From positions 40,685 through 104,684 of the forward strand of contig CAJTQV010000013.1 in the NCBI GenBank assembly GCA_910578385.1: a stretch of 64,000 nt of DNA, written 5' to 3'. Of the stretch, positions 13,750 to 22,396 are shown in pieces. This DNA is from an uncultured Muribaculaceae bacterium. Lineage in GTDB: Bacteria > Bacteroidota > Bacteroidia > Bacteroidales > Muribaculaceae. Both the position numbers and the translations under genes were made by a program. The stretch's first letter is position 1. The number at the start of each line of letters is the position of its first letter. The notes beneath the pieces were generated by a model, which saw only the letters and a program-made list of their open reading frames with translations, was not told the origin of the DNA and did no database searches.

Positions 13750-13781
13750 CAAAATTACATATTTTTTTCGACGTGTACAAA
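13750..13781 (-). promoter_or_regulatory. Bacteroidetes-type promoter of the purine operon
   Basis: On the minus strand TTTG (13778-13781) and TAATTTTG (13750-13757) are separated by exactly 20 bp, a full match to the Bacteroides -33/-7 consensus. Transcription should begin near 13745, about 235 nt before purE. Confidence 0.85.
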
Positions 13782-13822
13782 CGAAATGTTCGCGCGGTTG
13801 AAAAATTTCCGGAAACGAAAAA

Positions 13823-13855
13823 AACGAAAAAAGGAAACCTGCATTGCAGATTTCC
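13823..13855 (-). terminator. rho-independent terminator after tRNA-Pro
   Basis: On the minus strand an 11-bp stem GGAAATCTGCA / TGCAGGTTTCC (one G-T pair) is followed by TTTTTTCGTTTTTTTCG. It separates the tRNA transcript from the purine promoter. Confidence 0.85.
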
Positions 13856-13871
13856 TTTCTCTGATCTTCGG

Positions 13872-13947
13872 TCGGGGTGACAAGATTCGAACTTGCGACC
13901 ACACGCCCCCCAGACGCGTACTCTAAACCGGGCTGAGCTACACCCCG
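13872..13947 (-). tRNA. tRNA-Pro (GGG)
   Basis: The 76-nt cloverleaf reads on the minus strand: acceptor CGGGGTG pairs with CACCCCG plus discriminator A, the D-arm is GCTC...GAGT, the anticodon loop CTGGGGG gives anticodon GGG, and the T-arm is GCAAG-TTCGAAT-CTTGT. CCA is not encoded. Confidence 0.95.
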
Positions 13948-14018
13948 AGATCGTTGCCTGTTGACTTTCGTCTTTCGGCGGGGATGCTTGCCGGAAGTTA
14001 CCTTCCCGAAAGCGAGTG

Positions 14019-14050
14019 CAAAGTTAATGCCTTTTTCTGAAACCTCCAAA
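14019..14050 (-). promoter_or_regulatory. promoter of tRNA-Pro
   Basis: TTTG (14047-14050) and TAACTTTG (14019-14026) on the minus strand are separated by exactly 20 bp, 72 bp upstream of the mature tRNA 5' end. Confidence 0.85.
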
Positions 14051-14130
14051 TTTTCGGCGAAAAATTTTTGAAAAAATTTAAAATTTCCTCTTTTTACCCT
14101 CTCCCATTTCCCCGTACGGATGTTTTTTCC

Positions 14131-14138
14131 TATTTTTG
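14131..14138 (+). promoter_or_regulatory. -7 element of the FNT channel gene
   Basis: TATTTTTG matches TAnnTTTG. The expected -33 position, 20 bp upstream, reads TTTC rather than TTTG. The predicted leader is about 65 nt. Confidence 0.55.
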
Positions 14139-14209
14139 CCGACGGTATTGGACAGAATGTGCCTCAGGCCGTATCTGTTTTATGAGAAGGACTCTTAAGT
14201 TCGGTAAGA

Positions 14210-14863
14210 ATGAAGGATAAGACTTTTGTTGCCCGCGGCATTTTGGCCGGAATCTGCGTCGGTATGGGCGGATGCATATATTTGAATGTCGGCGGTGTGG
14301 CCGGTGCGGTGCTTTTCGCATTCGGCCTGATTGCCGTTGTCTCGCTCGGACTGAATCTCTTTACTGGAAAGGCCCAGTTCGTGTGGGGGCTGCGTGGTGA
14401 GGATCAGTTCGGACAGGGTGGCTACGTGTGGCTCTTCTCTATTCTCGCGCTCAATATTATCGGTTGCATCTTGATGGGTGCGCTGATGTCCAACGCCGCC
14501 ATGCAGGAGGGCGCGATGGCAATCCTTGACAAAAGGCTCGCCTCGTCTCCGTTGCGCAACGCAGTGTTGGCCGTGGGTTGCGGATTCATAATGACCCTCG
14601 CCGTGCAGGGCACCGCACGCGGCAAGTGGCTTCCGCTTCTCTTCGGAATCCCGGCCTTTATATTGTGTGGTTTCCCTCACTGTGTGGCCGACGCATTCTA
14701 TATCGCTTCGTTGCCGGGTGAGTATCTCGGTGAACATGCCGCAGACATCGCCATGTTCTATGTGGCGATTGTGGCCGGAAATTTCGTAGGCTGCAACGCA
14801 TATCGGCTGCTCTCTCCGGCGAGGGAGAAAACAGCCGAAAAATCATCAGCGGCCGAAGCTTAA
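14210..14863 (+). CDS. formate/nitrite transporter (FNT) family channel
   Basis: A 217 aa integral membrane protein with six hydrophobic helices typical of the pentameric FNT channels, which pass formate, nitrite or related small anions across the inner membrane. FNT-like features are GLNLFTGKAQFVWG in the helix 2 break region, the LNIIGCILMGALM helix and the pore-lining CGFPHCVADAFY with its conserved histidine. It is shorter than the usual 260-290 aa and the N-terminal cytosolic segment is minimal. The substrate cannot be told from sequence. Its stop codon overlaps the stop of the convergent downstream gene (14860-14863). Confidence 0.85.
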   Translation: MKDKTFVARGILAGICVGMGGCIYLNVGGVAGAVLFAFGLIAVVSLGLNLFTGKAQFVWGLRGEDQFGQGGYVWLFSILALNIIGCILMGALMSNAAMQEGAMAILDKRLASSPLRNAVLAVGCGFIMTLAVQGTARGKWLPLLFGIPAFILCGFPHCVADAFYIASLPGEYLGEHAADIAMFYVAIVAGNFVGCNAYRLLSPAREKTAEKSSAAEA

Positions 14864-15225
14864 CGCTTGTGGTGCCTGTGATGCTTGCGGGCCTGCTTGT
14901 GTTGTTTCTTCATTTCCTTGTGATAAGCCTTGCGGGCTTCCTTGACCGCTTTGTGATGGGCTTTCCCGCTACGGTATTGACGTTTATGCTTTTTGTGATG
15001 TTTCTTGTGGGGACGTTTGTGGTAATGTCCATAAGCGTCGTAATACCCTTCTGACGTATAGACGGTATTGAAATAAGGGGTGGATACACCCACACCGGTG
15101 CCGAACGGGTTTGTTGAGATTGTCACGCCCGGGTTCGAGTTGGTACTGAAAGTGAAAGTCTGCGCGAGGCCACCGACCGGCAGTGCGATCAGTGCGGCGA
15201 GAACAAAAGCGGCGAGTTTTTTCAT
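14860..15225 (-). CDS. secreted His/Lys-rich small protein
   Basis: A 121 aa protein of unknown function. The start MKKLAAFVLAALIALPVGGLAQ at 15225 gives a clean signal peptide ending GLAQ; a longer open frame to 15291 would bury it. After about 45 residues of Ser/Thr/Gly/Asn-rich sequence the C-terminal 55 residues are almost only His, Lys, Arg and Ala (for example KKHHKKHKRQYR and KHHRHHKR). That composition suggests metal binding, nucleic-acid or polyanion binding, or a periplasmic buffer; none is proven. Its 3' end overlaps the convergent FNT gene by 4 bp. Confidence 0.7.
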   Translation of the reverse strand: MKKLAAFVLAALIALPVGGLAQTFTFSTNSNPGVTISTNPFGTGVGVSTPYFNTVYTSEGYYDAYGHYHKRPHKKHHKKHKRQYRSGKAHHKAVKEARKAYHKEMKKQHKQARKHHRHHKR

Positions 15226-15319
15226 AGCGTATAGTGTTGCGACCACCGGCCCGGGCAACCCCCGTTTCAGTCGGTCAATGGTTCTATACATAATACACCC
15301 GAATGTTCTTCGAGGTTCA

Positions 15320-16078
15320 TTATAAATCCCCCAGCCATTGTTTGAACATAGATATGCGGTCTTTGCTCACGGTTACAAATTCTTCTGGATATCCTTTGAC
15401 TGAAACTTTAAGTTTTCTGGGGGATAACAGAGAAATTTTGTTAATCTGATTGATGTTGACAATGTGAGACCTTGAGGTTCTGAAAAAATACTTAGGATTA
15501 AGCTCGCTTTCCAATTTATCGAGTGTGGCTTTGTAAGTGTGCATTGTGCCATCGTTGCAGTAGATGGAAGTTTCTTTGCCTAAGGTAGTTATCAATGAGA
15601 TGTCTTCATATGAAATTGAAATGAGAGTGTCTCGATAGTGTAGTAAGAAGCGTTCTTTCCACTTTCGGTGACGATTGGACATTTGTTCAGCAAGATTGAG
15701 CAGGGTGTCCTGAGTCATGCTTGAGCGTATTTTGTCAATTTTTCCAACCGCATCGGATAGTTTCTCTGTGCTTACTGGCTTCAGTAAATATGATATGCCG
15801 TTAAAGTTAAATGCCTCGATGGCATATTCATCATATGCTGTCAGGAAGATAACTGGAATAAATTTAGGCATGAGAGCCAAAGCTTCAAAACTCAATCCGT
15901 CAATTAGTCTTATGTCAGAGATTATTGCGTCGGGAAGATCCTGTGTTGAGAAATATTCTTTGCATTCAACTATGCTTGTCAGAGGTCCATCCATGATTAT
16001 ATCCATATTGATTTGACCAAGTTGTCTGGCAAGACGCGTTGCGCTATTTTTCTCGTCTTCTATTATTAAAATTTTCAT
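15320..16078 (-). CDS. LytTR-family response regulator
   Basis: A 252 aa two-component regulator. Residues 1 to about 120 form a receiver domain with the acidic pocket EDE (7-9), phospho-acceptor Asp55 in IISDIRL and a conserved Lys in LLKPVS. The C-terminal half is a LytTR DNA-binding domain (FLLHYRDTLISISYEDI; FFRTSRSHIVNINQI). The start ATG overlaps the stop of the sensor kinase gene by 4 bp (16075-16078), so the pair is translationally coupled. Targets are unknown; the lipoprotein/barrel pair just upstream in transcription order is a plausible candidate. The block is visibly more AT-rich than the flanking core genes. Confidence 0.93.
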   Translation of the reverse strand: MKILIIEDEKNSATRLARQLGQINMDIIMDGPLTSIVECKEYFSTQDLPDAIISDIRLIDGLSFEALALMPKFIPVIFLTAYDEYAIEAFNFNGISYLLKPVSTEKLSDAVGKIDKIRSSMTQDTLLNLAEQMSNRHRKWKERFLLHYRDTLISISYEDISLITTLGKETSIYCNDGTMHTYKATLDKLESELNPKYFFRTSRSHIVNINQINKISLLSPRKLKVSVKGYPEEFVTVSKDRISMFKQWLGDL

Positions 16079-17154
16079 ATGTTAGTCTTTGTCATGGGAA
16101 TAATTACAGAGAAGTGAGTCTCGGACTCATTTATTATAAGGTCTTTTCCAAGAGCCAGTCTAACTCGGTTCTTAAGATTTGACAGTCCATGTCCTGTTGA
16201 TTGGCATGATGTGACGGGAACTTTGTTATTTGTTATTACTATCCTTTCGCCTTCTATGGAGACCTTGATTTTTAATGGGTTGTCCTGAAATGCTCCATTG
16301 TGTTTTATGGCATTTTCAATTAACAATTGTAGTGAGGCTGGAGGTAATAAATGATTATCCTGAGGCTTGCCGGATATATATAATGAAATATGTTCTCCTC
16401 GCCGGATTTTCATAAGTGAGAAGTATGTGGAGGCATAATTAATTTCTTCGGATAGATTTATGAGGTCTTTGTCTGCATTTTGCAGAATATAATGGTAAGT
16501 TTCAGCCAGCGAAACAGTAAAATGTTCCGCAAGAGCAGGATTGGATGTTGTGAGTTCTGCTAGCGTATTGAGACTGTTGAAAAGGAAATGAGGGCTTAGC
16601 TGTTCTTTTAAGGTGCTGTATTTTAGTTGGAGTATCTGTTGTTGTCGCTCGGCAAGTTCAATTTCTGCTCGATGGCTTTGGGCTTTGAGATCCCTGTTGC
16701 GTTTTAGAAAAACGGTACACGCATAATATGAACATACGAGAATTGAAACCAAAGCATAACCAAAAATTCCTTTTATGTCGAATATCTGGTTGTTGGTTAA
16801 ATCGTAATAGTATCGAAAAAGAATGCGTGTTCCTATGGCGGCACCATTCTCGATTGTAAGTAATATGGCGCTGAATATGAGAATACGACCGAATGAGTAT
16901 TGTGTCAGTATGATTTTCATGCACCAGTGGCAAAAGAGAATGGAGAGTTGTACGAATGCTAAGCAGAAAGTGAAATCTGCTGCGAAGTCGGCGAGTAGGG
17001 ACAGGCAAGATACGTGTTTAATACTTGGCTTGATTCCAAAAATAAAAAAGCCCGTTATATTTATAATGATAACCGAAATGAATGTCAGCACAATGACGTG
17101 AGATAATTTCTGCATTCGAAAAGCAGACCCGTTTATCCATTCAGCTGTTTTCAT
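16075..17154 (-). CDS. LytS-like sensor histidine kinase (His_kinase family)
   Basis: A 359 aa membrane kinase partner of the LytTR regulator. Four hydrophobic helices fill roughly residues 14-170, followed by a short coiled coil (RAEIELAERQQQILQLKY). The catalytic region has phospho-acceptor histidine in LSPHFLFNSLNTL, the N-box LLIENAIKHN and the G-box GHGLSNLKNRV. I chose MKTAEWING at 17154; the open frame reaches 17253 but the extension is not hydrophobic and lies over the promoter. No extracellular sensing domain is apparent, so the signal is probably sensed in or at the membrane. Confidence 0.92.
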   Translation of the reverse strand: MKTAEWINGSAFRMQKLSHVIVLTFISVIIINITGFFIFGIKPSIKHVSCLSLLADFAADFTFCLAFVQLSILFCHWCMKIILTQYSFGRILIFSAILLTIENGAAIGTRILFRYYYDLTNNQIFDIKGIFGYALVSILVCSYYACTVFLKRNRDLKAQSHRAEIELAERQQQILQLKYSTLKEQLSPHFLFNSLNTLAELTTSNPALAEHFTVSLAETYHYILQNADKDLINLSEEINYASTYFSLMKIRRGEHISLYISGKPQDNHLLPPASLQLLIENAIKHNGAFQDNPLKIKVSIEGERIVITNNKVPVTSCQSTGHGLSNLKNRVRLALGKDLIINESETHFSVIIPMTKTNI

Positions 17155-17159
17155 ACATA

Positions 17160-17191
17160 CGAAATTAGTAATTTTGTGACTAATATCCAAA
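17160..17191 (-). promoter_or_regulatory. promoter of the LytS/LytTR pair
   Basis: On the minus strand TTTG (17188-17191), a 20 bp spacer and TAATTTCG (17160-17167, one mismatch to TAnnTTTG). The chosen ATG follows within about 6 bases, implying a leaderless or very short-leader mRNA. Confidence 0.6.
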
Positions 17192-17315
17192 TTGATTTTG
17201 TGGTATTTTGAACTGTATGTACTGCTTGTAAATGAGATATTCCAAAGAATCACAGGTATTTGTTCCGGCGATTCTTTGGAATGGATTCGTATTGAGTTGG
17301 TTGATGTTGTCCTTA

Positions 17316-18329
17316 TTATTTATTATACGGTAAGTTGACGATAACGTCTGTTGATTTGCTGTATTCGCATTTTGGAACTATGCAATTATTTATTACTGTC
17401 GTAATAATATTGTCGTTGGCGTCAAATTCGGCACTCATGTCTGTCCATGTGTGAATAGTACCTGTTACTGATGCTCCAGTTGCGTGGCCGAAGATAATAT
17501 CAATCTTGTTCTTTTTGTGAGTCCAGTATCTGGGAAAATACGTAACTGATCTTGTGACATTTGCGAGATATGGTTCAAATATTAGATCTCTATTGGGGTC
17601 TATTTTCCAACCATACCACATTTTTTTGTCCACTCTCATCAGGATTTGAACAGTGTCATATTTTCTCGATATGGTGAATTTTACTCGCTTATGTCGTTTG
17701 GGTTTGATCACATAACTGTTTATGTAAGTAGGATTGTTGGCTCTGGTTGCAGCTTTCGTTTCTATAGATGAAAGAAGTTTTACACTTTCAGGTAAATCGA
17801 AGTCCTCTAATTTGCATACTTTATTGCCGACAACATACTCGCCATTTCTATTTGCGATGTATTCCAGATCTTTTAATGAGGATGTTGGCGCGTACAATGA
17901 AAGATCTGATTCGTCGAGATAGTTACTGATTAGTCTTCCTGCGTATTTCTCAACGAATTTTGAATAGGCAAATCTGAATTCCTCCTCGGTTTTTGAAGCC
18001 TCTCCTATGGAGTCGAGTTCGGCATCTGCTATATCTTCAAGAGACGCAAGACTCGATATGCCCACAAGTTTGGTGTATTCTTTTTTCCCTTCAGAATCCA
18101 TTGAAGCAAGCACTGATTGGTATGAGTTTAGAGCTTTTTCTGATGAGAAAGCAAGAGTGGGAGTGGCGTCGGGTTCATTGGCCCGAGTCGTTTCAACAAT
18201 TTCCCCGTCTTTTACAAAGACAACTTTTACAGGTGATTGACTTGATTGTGAGTCCTCAATGGGGATGTCGTTAGTGCATGATGCAAAGACAATGGTCATA
18301 AGTGCAAGACATGCTGTTTTGAAAATCAT
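17316..18329 (-). CDS. putative lipoprotein of unknown function
   Basis: A 337 aa protein with a lipobox signal peptide (MIFKTACLALMTIVFASC, Cys18). After a low-complexity Ser/Thr stretch comes a mainly helical region (residues about 60-200) and a beta-rich C-terminus with several aromatic strands (YVIKPKRHKRVKFTISRKYD; MWYGWKIDPNRD). I cannot assign a family with confidence; a Bacteroidales-specific DUF lipoprotein is likely. It is encoded just downstream of a small outer-membrane barrel gene with a 17 bp gap, so the two probably act together at the outer membrane. Confidence 0.75.
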   Translation of the reverse strand: MIFKTACLALMTIVFASCTNDIPIEDSQSSQSPVKVVFVKDGEIVETTRANEPDATPTLAFSSEKALNSYQSVLASMDSEGKKEYTKLVGISSLASLEDIADAELDSIGEASKTEEEFRFAYSKFVEKYAGRLISNYLDESDLSLYAPTSSLKDLEYIANRNGEYVVGNKVCKLEDFDLPESVKLLSSIETKAATRANNPTYINSYVIKPKRHKRVKFTISRKYDTVQILMRVDKKMWYGWKIDPNRDLIFEPYLANVTRSVTYFPRYWTHKKNKIDIIFGHATGASVTGTIHTWTDMSAEFDANDNIITTVINNCIVPKCEYSKSTDVIVNLPYNK

Positions 18330-18346
18330 TCCTTTCTTTTTTTATT

Positions 18347-19003
18347 TTAGAATTTATATCCAACATTTAGGGAAAATACTTGTGAGCGACCTATCGGAGT
18401 GAAGTTTTTAACAGGGGTGTTGAATTGGTATTGGTAACCAAGTGTAATAAGATAGTGAGTGCTGATTTCAATTCCTATGCGTCCGTCTATGCCGACTTCA
18501 AATCTTTTCATGGCATATGTTTCATCTGAATAGATATTTGAGATTGAATATTTCTCAGTAGCGGACTCTGTTGTTGGCGATTGCGTGATATACTCGCACT
18601 CCCCTGTTCCGAATAGTCCTATGCCAAGATATGGACCGGCTGCTATTCTGAGGTTTATGGTATTTCCAAGCGCAGTACTGAAGCCTGCATGTAAAGGCAG
18701 TTGTAGTGAGTATGGAGTTGCTTTTTGAGTCAGTTCGACTCCCTTGTCAGCATTTCCATTTTCAAAGAAGTATCGTTCCTTGGTTTCCCATGGTGCTGAG
18801 GTTAATTTCAGCGCAGCATCGGCATACCAATGCTTGTTGATAATCATTTCTCCGAATACGCCGACATTGAATCCGGACCGGGCATTTGTTGCGCCCGTTG
18901 GATATGATATATTCCAGCCGGCTTCTACTCCACCGTAGAATTTCTGTGCATAAGTGCAGATAGGCACCAATGTAATTGTGATAAAAATTAACAATCTTTT
19001 CAT
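18347..19003 (-). CDS. outer-membrane beta-barrel protein (porin/OmpW-like small barrel)
   Basis: A 218 aa protein with signal peptide MKRLLIFITITLVPICTYAQ, followed by alternating amphipathic strands (FYGGVEAGWNISYP; GFNVGVFGEMI; LRIAAGPYLGIGLFG; YLITLGYQYQF) and a C-terminal aromatic strand ending VGYKF. That fits the Bacteroidetes outer-membrane beta-barrel family with about eight strands. It is the first gene of a two-gene unit with the downstream lipoprotein. The function is probably structural or a small-molecule channel. Confidence 0.85.
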   Translation of the reverse strand: MKRLLIFITITLVPICTYAQKFYGGVEAGWNISYPTGATNARSGFNVGVFGEMIINKHWYADAALKLTSAPWETKERYFFENGNADKGVELTQKATPYSLQLPLHAGFSTALGNTINLRIAAGPYLGIGLFGTGECEYITQSPTTESATEKYSISNIYSDETYAMKRFEVGIDGRIGIEISTHYLITLGYQYQFNTPVKNFTPIGRSQVFSLNVGYKF

Positions 19004-19117
19004 GACTGAGTGTTAGTTTGTTTTATGATGCTTGAATACACAATCTTGAGTTGGAACACAGGATGTTAATCCAGTTCATAACTGAGATTGTTTTCAATAG
19101 GTCATTGTTTTCGAATG

Positions 19118-19125
19118 CAAAATTA
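19118..19125 (-). promoter_or_regulatory. -7 element of the barrel/lipoprotein unit
   Basis: TAATTTTG on the minus strand, about 115 bp before the barrel ATG. The -33 position is only TTTC-like. Confidence 0.55.
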
Positions 19126-19283
19126 TAATATGTTTATGTCTTGTGAAAGGATAAATGGATAAAGCGGACAAATATATAGTTGAAATGGTATGAGAGTATC
19201 CTGAATCGGCTGATTTAAATTTTAATAATAAGAAATATTTGACTGATGCCGTGCGGCTTTAAACTCAAGAAAGTGATAAAATA

Positions 19284-19316
19284 AAAGCTGCCGGTGAGGT
19301 TGTCTCCGGCAGCTTT
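19284..19316 (-). terminator. terminator after ugd
   Basis: A perfect 11-bp stem AAAGCTGCCGG / CCGGCAGCTTT with an 11-nt loop. On the minus strand it is followed by TATTTTATC. Confidence 0.8.
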
Positions 19317-19355
19317 GTTGCGTTATGATGTTGTGGCGAATCGGGTGCGGCGGGG

Positions 19356-20663
19356 TCAGTCGCGGCAGAAGAGGTCGCGGGTGTAGACCTTGCCGGAGAC
19401 ATCGGAGAGGATGTCGTCGTAGCGGTTGGCTATGATGGCGTCGCAGCCAGATTTGAAGGCTTCGATGTCGTTGACAACTCGGCTTCCGAAGAAGGTGCTG
19501 CCATCCTCAAGGGTGGGCTCGTAGATAATCACATTTACTCCTTTGGCCTTGATGCGCTTCATGACACCCTGGATTGACGACTGGCGGAAGTTGTCGCTGT
19601 TCGACTTCATGGTCAGACGGTATACGCCGATTGTGCATCCGCGCTCGGCCGATTCGTTGAAGTCGCGGCCGCTTGAATAGTCGTACCATCCTGCCATCTT
19701 GAGCACCTGGTCGGCTATGAATTCCTTGCGGGTGCGGTTGCTCTGCACGATGGCCGACATCATGTTCTGCGGCACGTCGGCGTAGTTGGCGAGAAGCTGT
19801 TTCGTGTCTTTGGGCAGACAGTAGCCTCCGTAGCCGAACGACGGGTTATTGTAGTGAGTGCCGATGCGCGGGTCGAGACCGATGCCCTCTATTATGGCCT
19901 TGGAATCAAGACCTTTGACCTCGGCGTAGGTGTCGAGCTCGTTGAAGTAGCTCACGCGCAGGGCCAGATAGGTGTTGGCGAAAAGCTTGACAGCCTCGGC
20001 CTCTTTCAGTCCCATGTACAGGGTGGGGATGTCCTCTTTGATCGCACCTTGTTTTAGAAGGTCGGCGAAATGGTGGGCCGCCTCGTCGAGCATGGGAATG
20101 TCGGCGAGTGCCATGACTGCCTCGTTCTCCTCGTGGAAGTCCTCCTTGGTGATGAGCTTGGGTATGCCGACGATGATGCGCGACGGGTAGAGGTTGTCGT
20201 ACAGAGCCTTGCTCTCGCGCAGGAATTCCGGTGCGAAAAGCAGGTTGAGACGTTTTACGCCGCGACGGTAATACTTGGAGTACATGTTGCGGCAGAAACC
20301 GACAGGTATGGTTGATTTGACCACAATCACAGCGTCGGGGTTGACCTCAAGCACGAGGTCGATGACCTCCTCCACGTGCGAAGTGTCGAAATGGTTCTTG
20401 TCGGTGTCGTAGTTGGTCGGGGTGGCTACAACAACGAAATCGGCGTCGGCATATGCCGCGCGGCCGTCGAGTGTGGCCGTCAGGTCAAGCTCTTTTTCAG
20501 CAAGATATTTCTCGATGTAGTCATCCTGAATGGGAGACTGGCGGCGGTTGAGCATGTCAACCTTCTCGGGAACGACATCTACAGCCGTCACCTTGTTATG
20601 TTGCGCCAGGAGAACGGCGATGCTGAGACCGACGTATCCTGTGCCTGCTACTGCTATTTTCAT
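19356..20663 (-). CDS. ugd: UDP-glucose 6-dehydrogenase
   Basis: NAD-dependent two-step oxidation of UDP-glucose to UDP-glucuronate for surface polysaccharides. The 435 aa protein starts [19 protein letters not shown] at 20663 (Rossmann GTGYVG). It carries ATPTNYD, STIPVGF, the [21 protein letters not shown] segment and the catalytic cysteine in [11 protein letters not shown]. It is closer to the E. coli Ugd class than to WecC-type enzymes. The frame extends to 20699 but the homology begins at 20663. Related sugar-nucleotide dehydrogenases cannot be fully excluded. Confidence 0.92.
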   Translation of the reverse strand: MKIAVAGTGYVGLSIAVLLAQHNKVTAVDVVPEKVDMLNRRQSPIQDDYIEKYLAEKELDLTATLDGRAAYADADFVVVATPTNYDTDKNHFDTSHVEEVIDLVLEVNPDAVIVVKSTIPVGFCRNMYSKYYRRGVKRLNLLFAPEFLRESKALYDNLYPSRIIVGIPKLITKEDFHEENEAVMALADIPMLDEAAHHFADLLKQGAIKEDIPTLYMGLKEAEAVKLFANTYLALRVSYFNELDTYAEVKGLDSKAIIEGIGLDPRIGTHYNNPSFGYGGYCLPKDTKQLLANYADVPQNMMSAIVQSNRTRKEFIADQVLKMAGWYDYSSGRDFNESAERGCTIGVYRLTMKSNSDNFRQSSIQGVMKRIKAKGVNVIIYEPTLEDGSTFFGSRVVNDIEAFKSGCDAIIANRYDDILSDVSGKVYTRDLFCRD

Positions 20664-20735
20664 TCTATATTGTCTATAGTGATAGTTCTTTATGAACAAC
20701 GTGCGATGTCCCTGAAAATTTTATGGACACTCTCG

Positions 20736-22265
20736 TTATTGCTTGCCTATGGAGCTGAGTATGGCGTCGGCGATGGTGCGGTCATTGCTCAGGCGCGGAA
20801 TCTTGCGCTGTCCGCCGAGCTTGCCGGTGCCTACCGAACGTAGCCAGCTGTTGAATGTGCCGTCGGGCAGGCTCACAATCTCGGGCGGGTCGAGGAAGAT
20901 GGTATGGGAGCGTTTGGCATCGTAGTCGGAATTGACTTTGCGCAGCTCCTCGTCGAGCATCGTGGCGAACAGTGAGGTGTCGGCCGGCGCGCTCAGCCAC
21001 TCCACGAGCCATTGGTGACGACCCTTGCTGTGGTCGGTGGCGAATACGGGGGCGGCTGTGTAGTTGCGCACCGCGCACCGTGCACGCCGACATGCCGCCG
21101 CTATGGCGCGTTCGGCGTTTTCCTCCATCAGCTCCTCGCCAAAGGCGTTGATGAATGTCTTCGTGCGTCCGGCCACACGTATCTTGACCGGATTTATGGA
21201 GTCTACCCGAACCGTGTCGCCGAGATGATAACGCCACAGTCCGTTGCTCGATGTTATCAGCATCTCATATACTTTCCCCGCCTCGATTCCCCAGATGGGG
21301 AGCGGGTCTGAACCGGGACGCGACACGTCTATGAATTCATAGAAGATGTCGTTGTCTATGATGAGCAGCATCGAATGGTCGTCCGGCCGGTTCTGAACGG
21401 CGAAGAATCCTTCCGAGGCATTATATGTCTCGACAAAGTGCATCTTGTCCGGGTCGGTCAGCTCGCGGTATATGTCGCGGTATGGCTCGAACGATATGCC
21501 ACCATGGAAGAATACCTCAAGATTGGGCCACACGTCGCTGATTTTCTCCACGCCACGGGCCTTGATAACCTCCTTGATTACCGTGAGGAACCATGACGGC
21601 ACCCCCGACATGTTGGTGATGTCGGCATATTTCGAGGCTTCGACAAGTGCCGGGAGCTTCTCCTGCCAGTCGGGGAGGAGGGCGGTCCTCATGTCGGGCA
21701 CGCGGAACTTGTTGGCCAACGGGTTTATGCGGTTTATGAGCGTGGCGCTGAGGTCGCCTATGCGTACGCGGGGGTCGGCCGGTTTCAGTTCGCTGGCGAA
21801 AGAGCCGCCGAGCACGAAGCCTTTGCCGGCGAAGATCCGCGAGTTCGGATTCATGCGCAGATAGTGGGCCACGGTGTCGGAGGCTCCACGGTAATGGCAG
21901 CGGTGCAGGCTGTCGCGGGTAACGGGTATGAACTTTGAACGGCCTCCTGACGTTCCGGAAGACTGGGCGTAGTTGCGGCAGCGTCCCCGCCAGAGCACGT
22001 CGCGCTCGCCGTTGACCATGCGTATGACATCCTCGCGGATATCCTCGTACTGTACGGGTGCGACACGGTCGGTAAAGAGCCTGTAGGGATCTGCTGACCG
22101 GGCTATCTCTCCGAATGCATGTCGCTTACCGACCTCTGTGTGTGTGGCACGGCGTGTCAGGCTGCGGAGCAGTCCGGCTTGAATGTCGGCGGTGCGGGTG
22201 TCCCAGCTGTCGGTGCGGGACGCCTCGCGCAGAAAGAGAGGTCTTGCAATCGGTGTAAAATTCAT
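20736..22265 (-). CDS. GH3 auxin-responsive-promoter-family acyl-adenylate enzyme
   Basis: A 509 aa member of the GH3 branch of the adenylating (ANL) superfamily. In plants GH3 enzymes join amino acids to hormones; bacterial substrates are largely unknown. Family features are the YAQSSGTSGGRSKFIPVT phosphate-binding loop, YNASEGFFAVQNR and the C-terminal GLWRYHLGDTVRV hinge. I chose MNFTPIARPLFLR at 22265; the open frame continues to 22514 through the divergent promoter region and is not homologous there. It lies divergently from the GT2 gene. Confidence 0.88.
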   Translation of the reverse strand: MNFTPIARPLFLREASRTDSWDTRTADIQAGLLRSLTRRATHTEVGKRHAFGEIARSADPYRLFTDRVAPVQYEDIREDVIRMVNGERDVLWRGRCRNYAQSSGTSGGRSKFIPVTRDSLHRCHYRGASDTVAHYLRMNPNSRIFAGKGFVLGGSFASELKPADPRVRIGDLSATLINRINPLANKFRVPDMRTALLPDWQEKLPALVEASKYADITNMSGVPSWFLTVIKEVIKARGVEKISDVWPNLEVFFHGGISFEPYRDIYRELTDPDKMHFVETYNASEGFFAVQNRPDDHSMLLIIDNDIFYEFIDVSRPGSDPLPIWGIEAGKVYEMLITSSNGLWRYHLGDTVRVDSINPVKIRVAGRTKTFINAFGEELMEENAERAIAAACRRARCAVRNYTAAPVFATDHSKGRHQWLVEWLSAPADTSLFATMLDEELRKVNSDYDAKRSHTIFLDPPEIVSLPDGTFNSWLRSVGTGKLGGQRKIPRLSNDRTIADAILSSIGKQ

Positions 22266-22384
22266 AATGGGCAATATGGTCCCGGGGGTATGCCCCGGCC
22301 TACTACTTAAAACGTTCAAAACGTTAAAAAGATATTTGGCGGTAAATTTTTTATGAATTGGACTCCAAATAGGGAAAAATTCCG

Positions 22385-22392
22385 TAATTTTG
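22385..22392 (+). promoter_or_regulatory. -7 element of the GT2 gene
   Basis: TAATTTTG sits only 4 bases before the ATG at 22397, so the mRNA should be leaderless or nearly so. A TTGG occurs about 23 bp upstream; the -33 box is weak. Confidence 0.5.
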
Positions 22393-22396
22393 TGAT

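Larger units (their letters stand above)
19004..19355. other. intergenic region between ugd and the barrel gene
   Basis: About 350 bp, AT-rich, without a credible gene. It contains the -7 element for the barrel gene (19118-19125) and the ugd terminator (19284-19316). I see nothing else in it. Confidence 0.6.

Noticed and set aside
13597..14049. 150-codon minus-strand frame over tRNA-Pro
   Set aside because: It reads through the tRNA and its terminator. Only the last 49 codons lie in the purE leader and are discussed separately.
14195..14737. 180-codon minus-strand frame
   Set aside because: Antisense to the FNT channel gene, which has transmembrane periodicity and family motifs.
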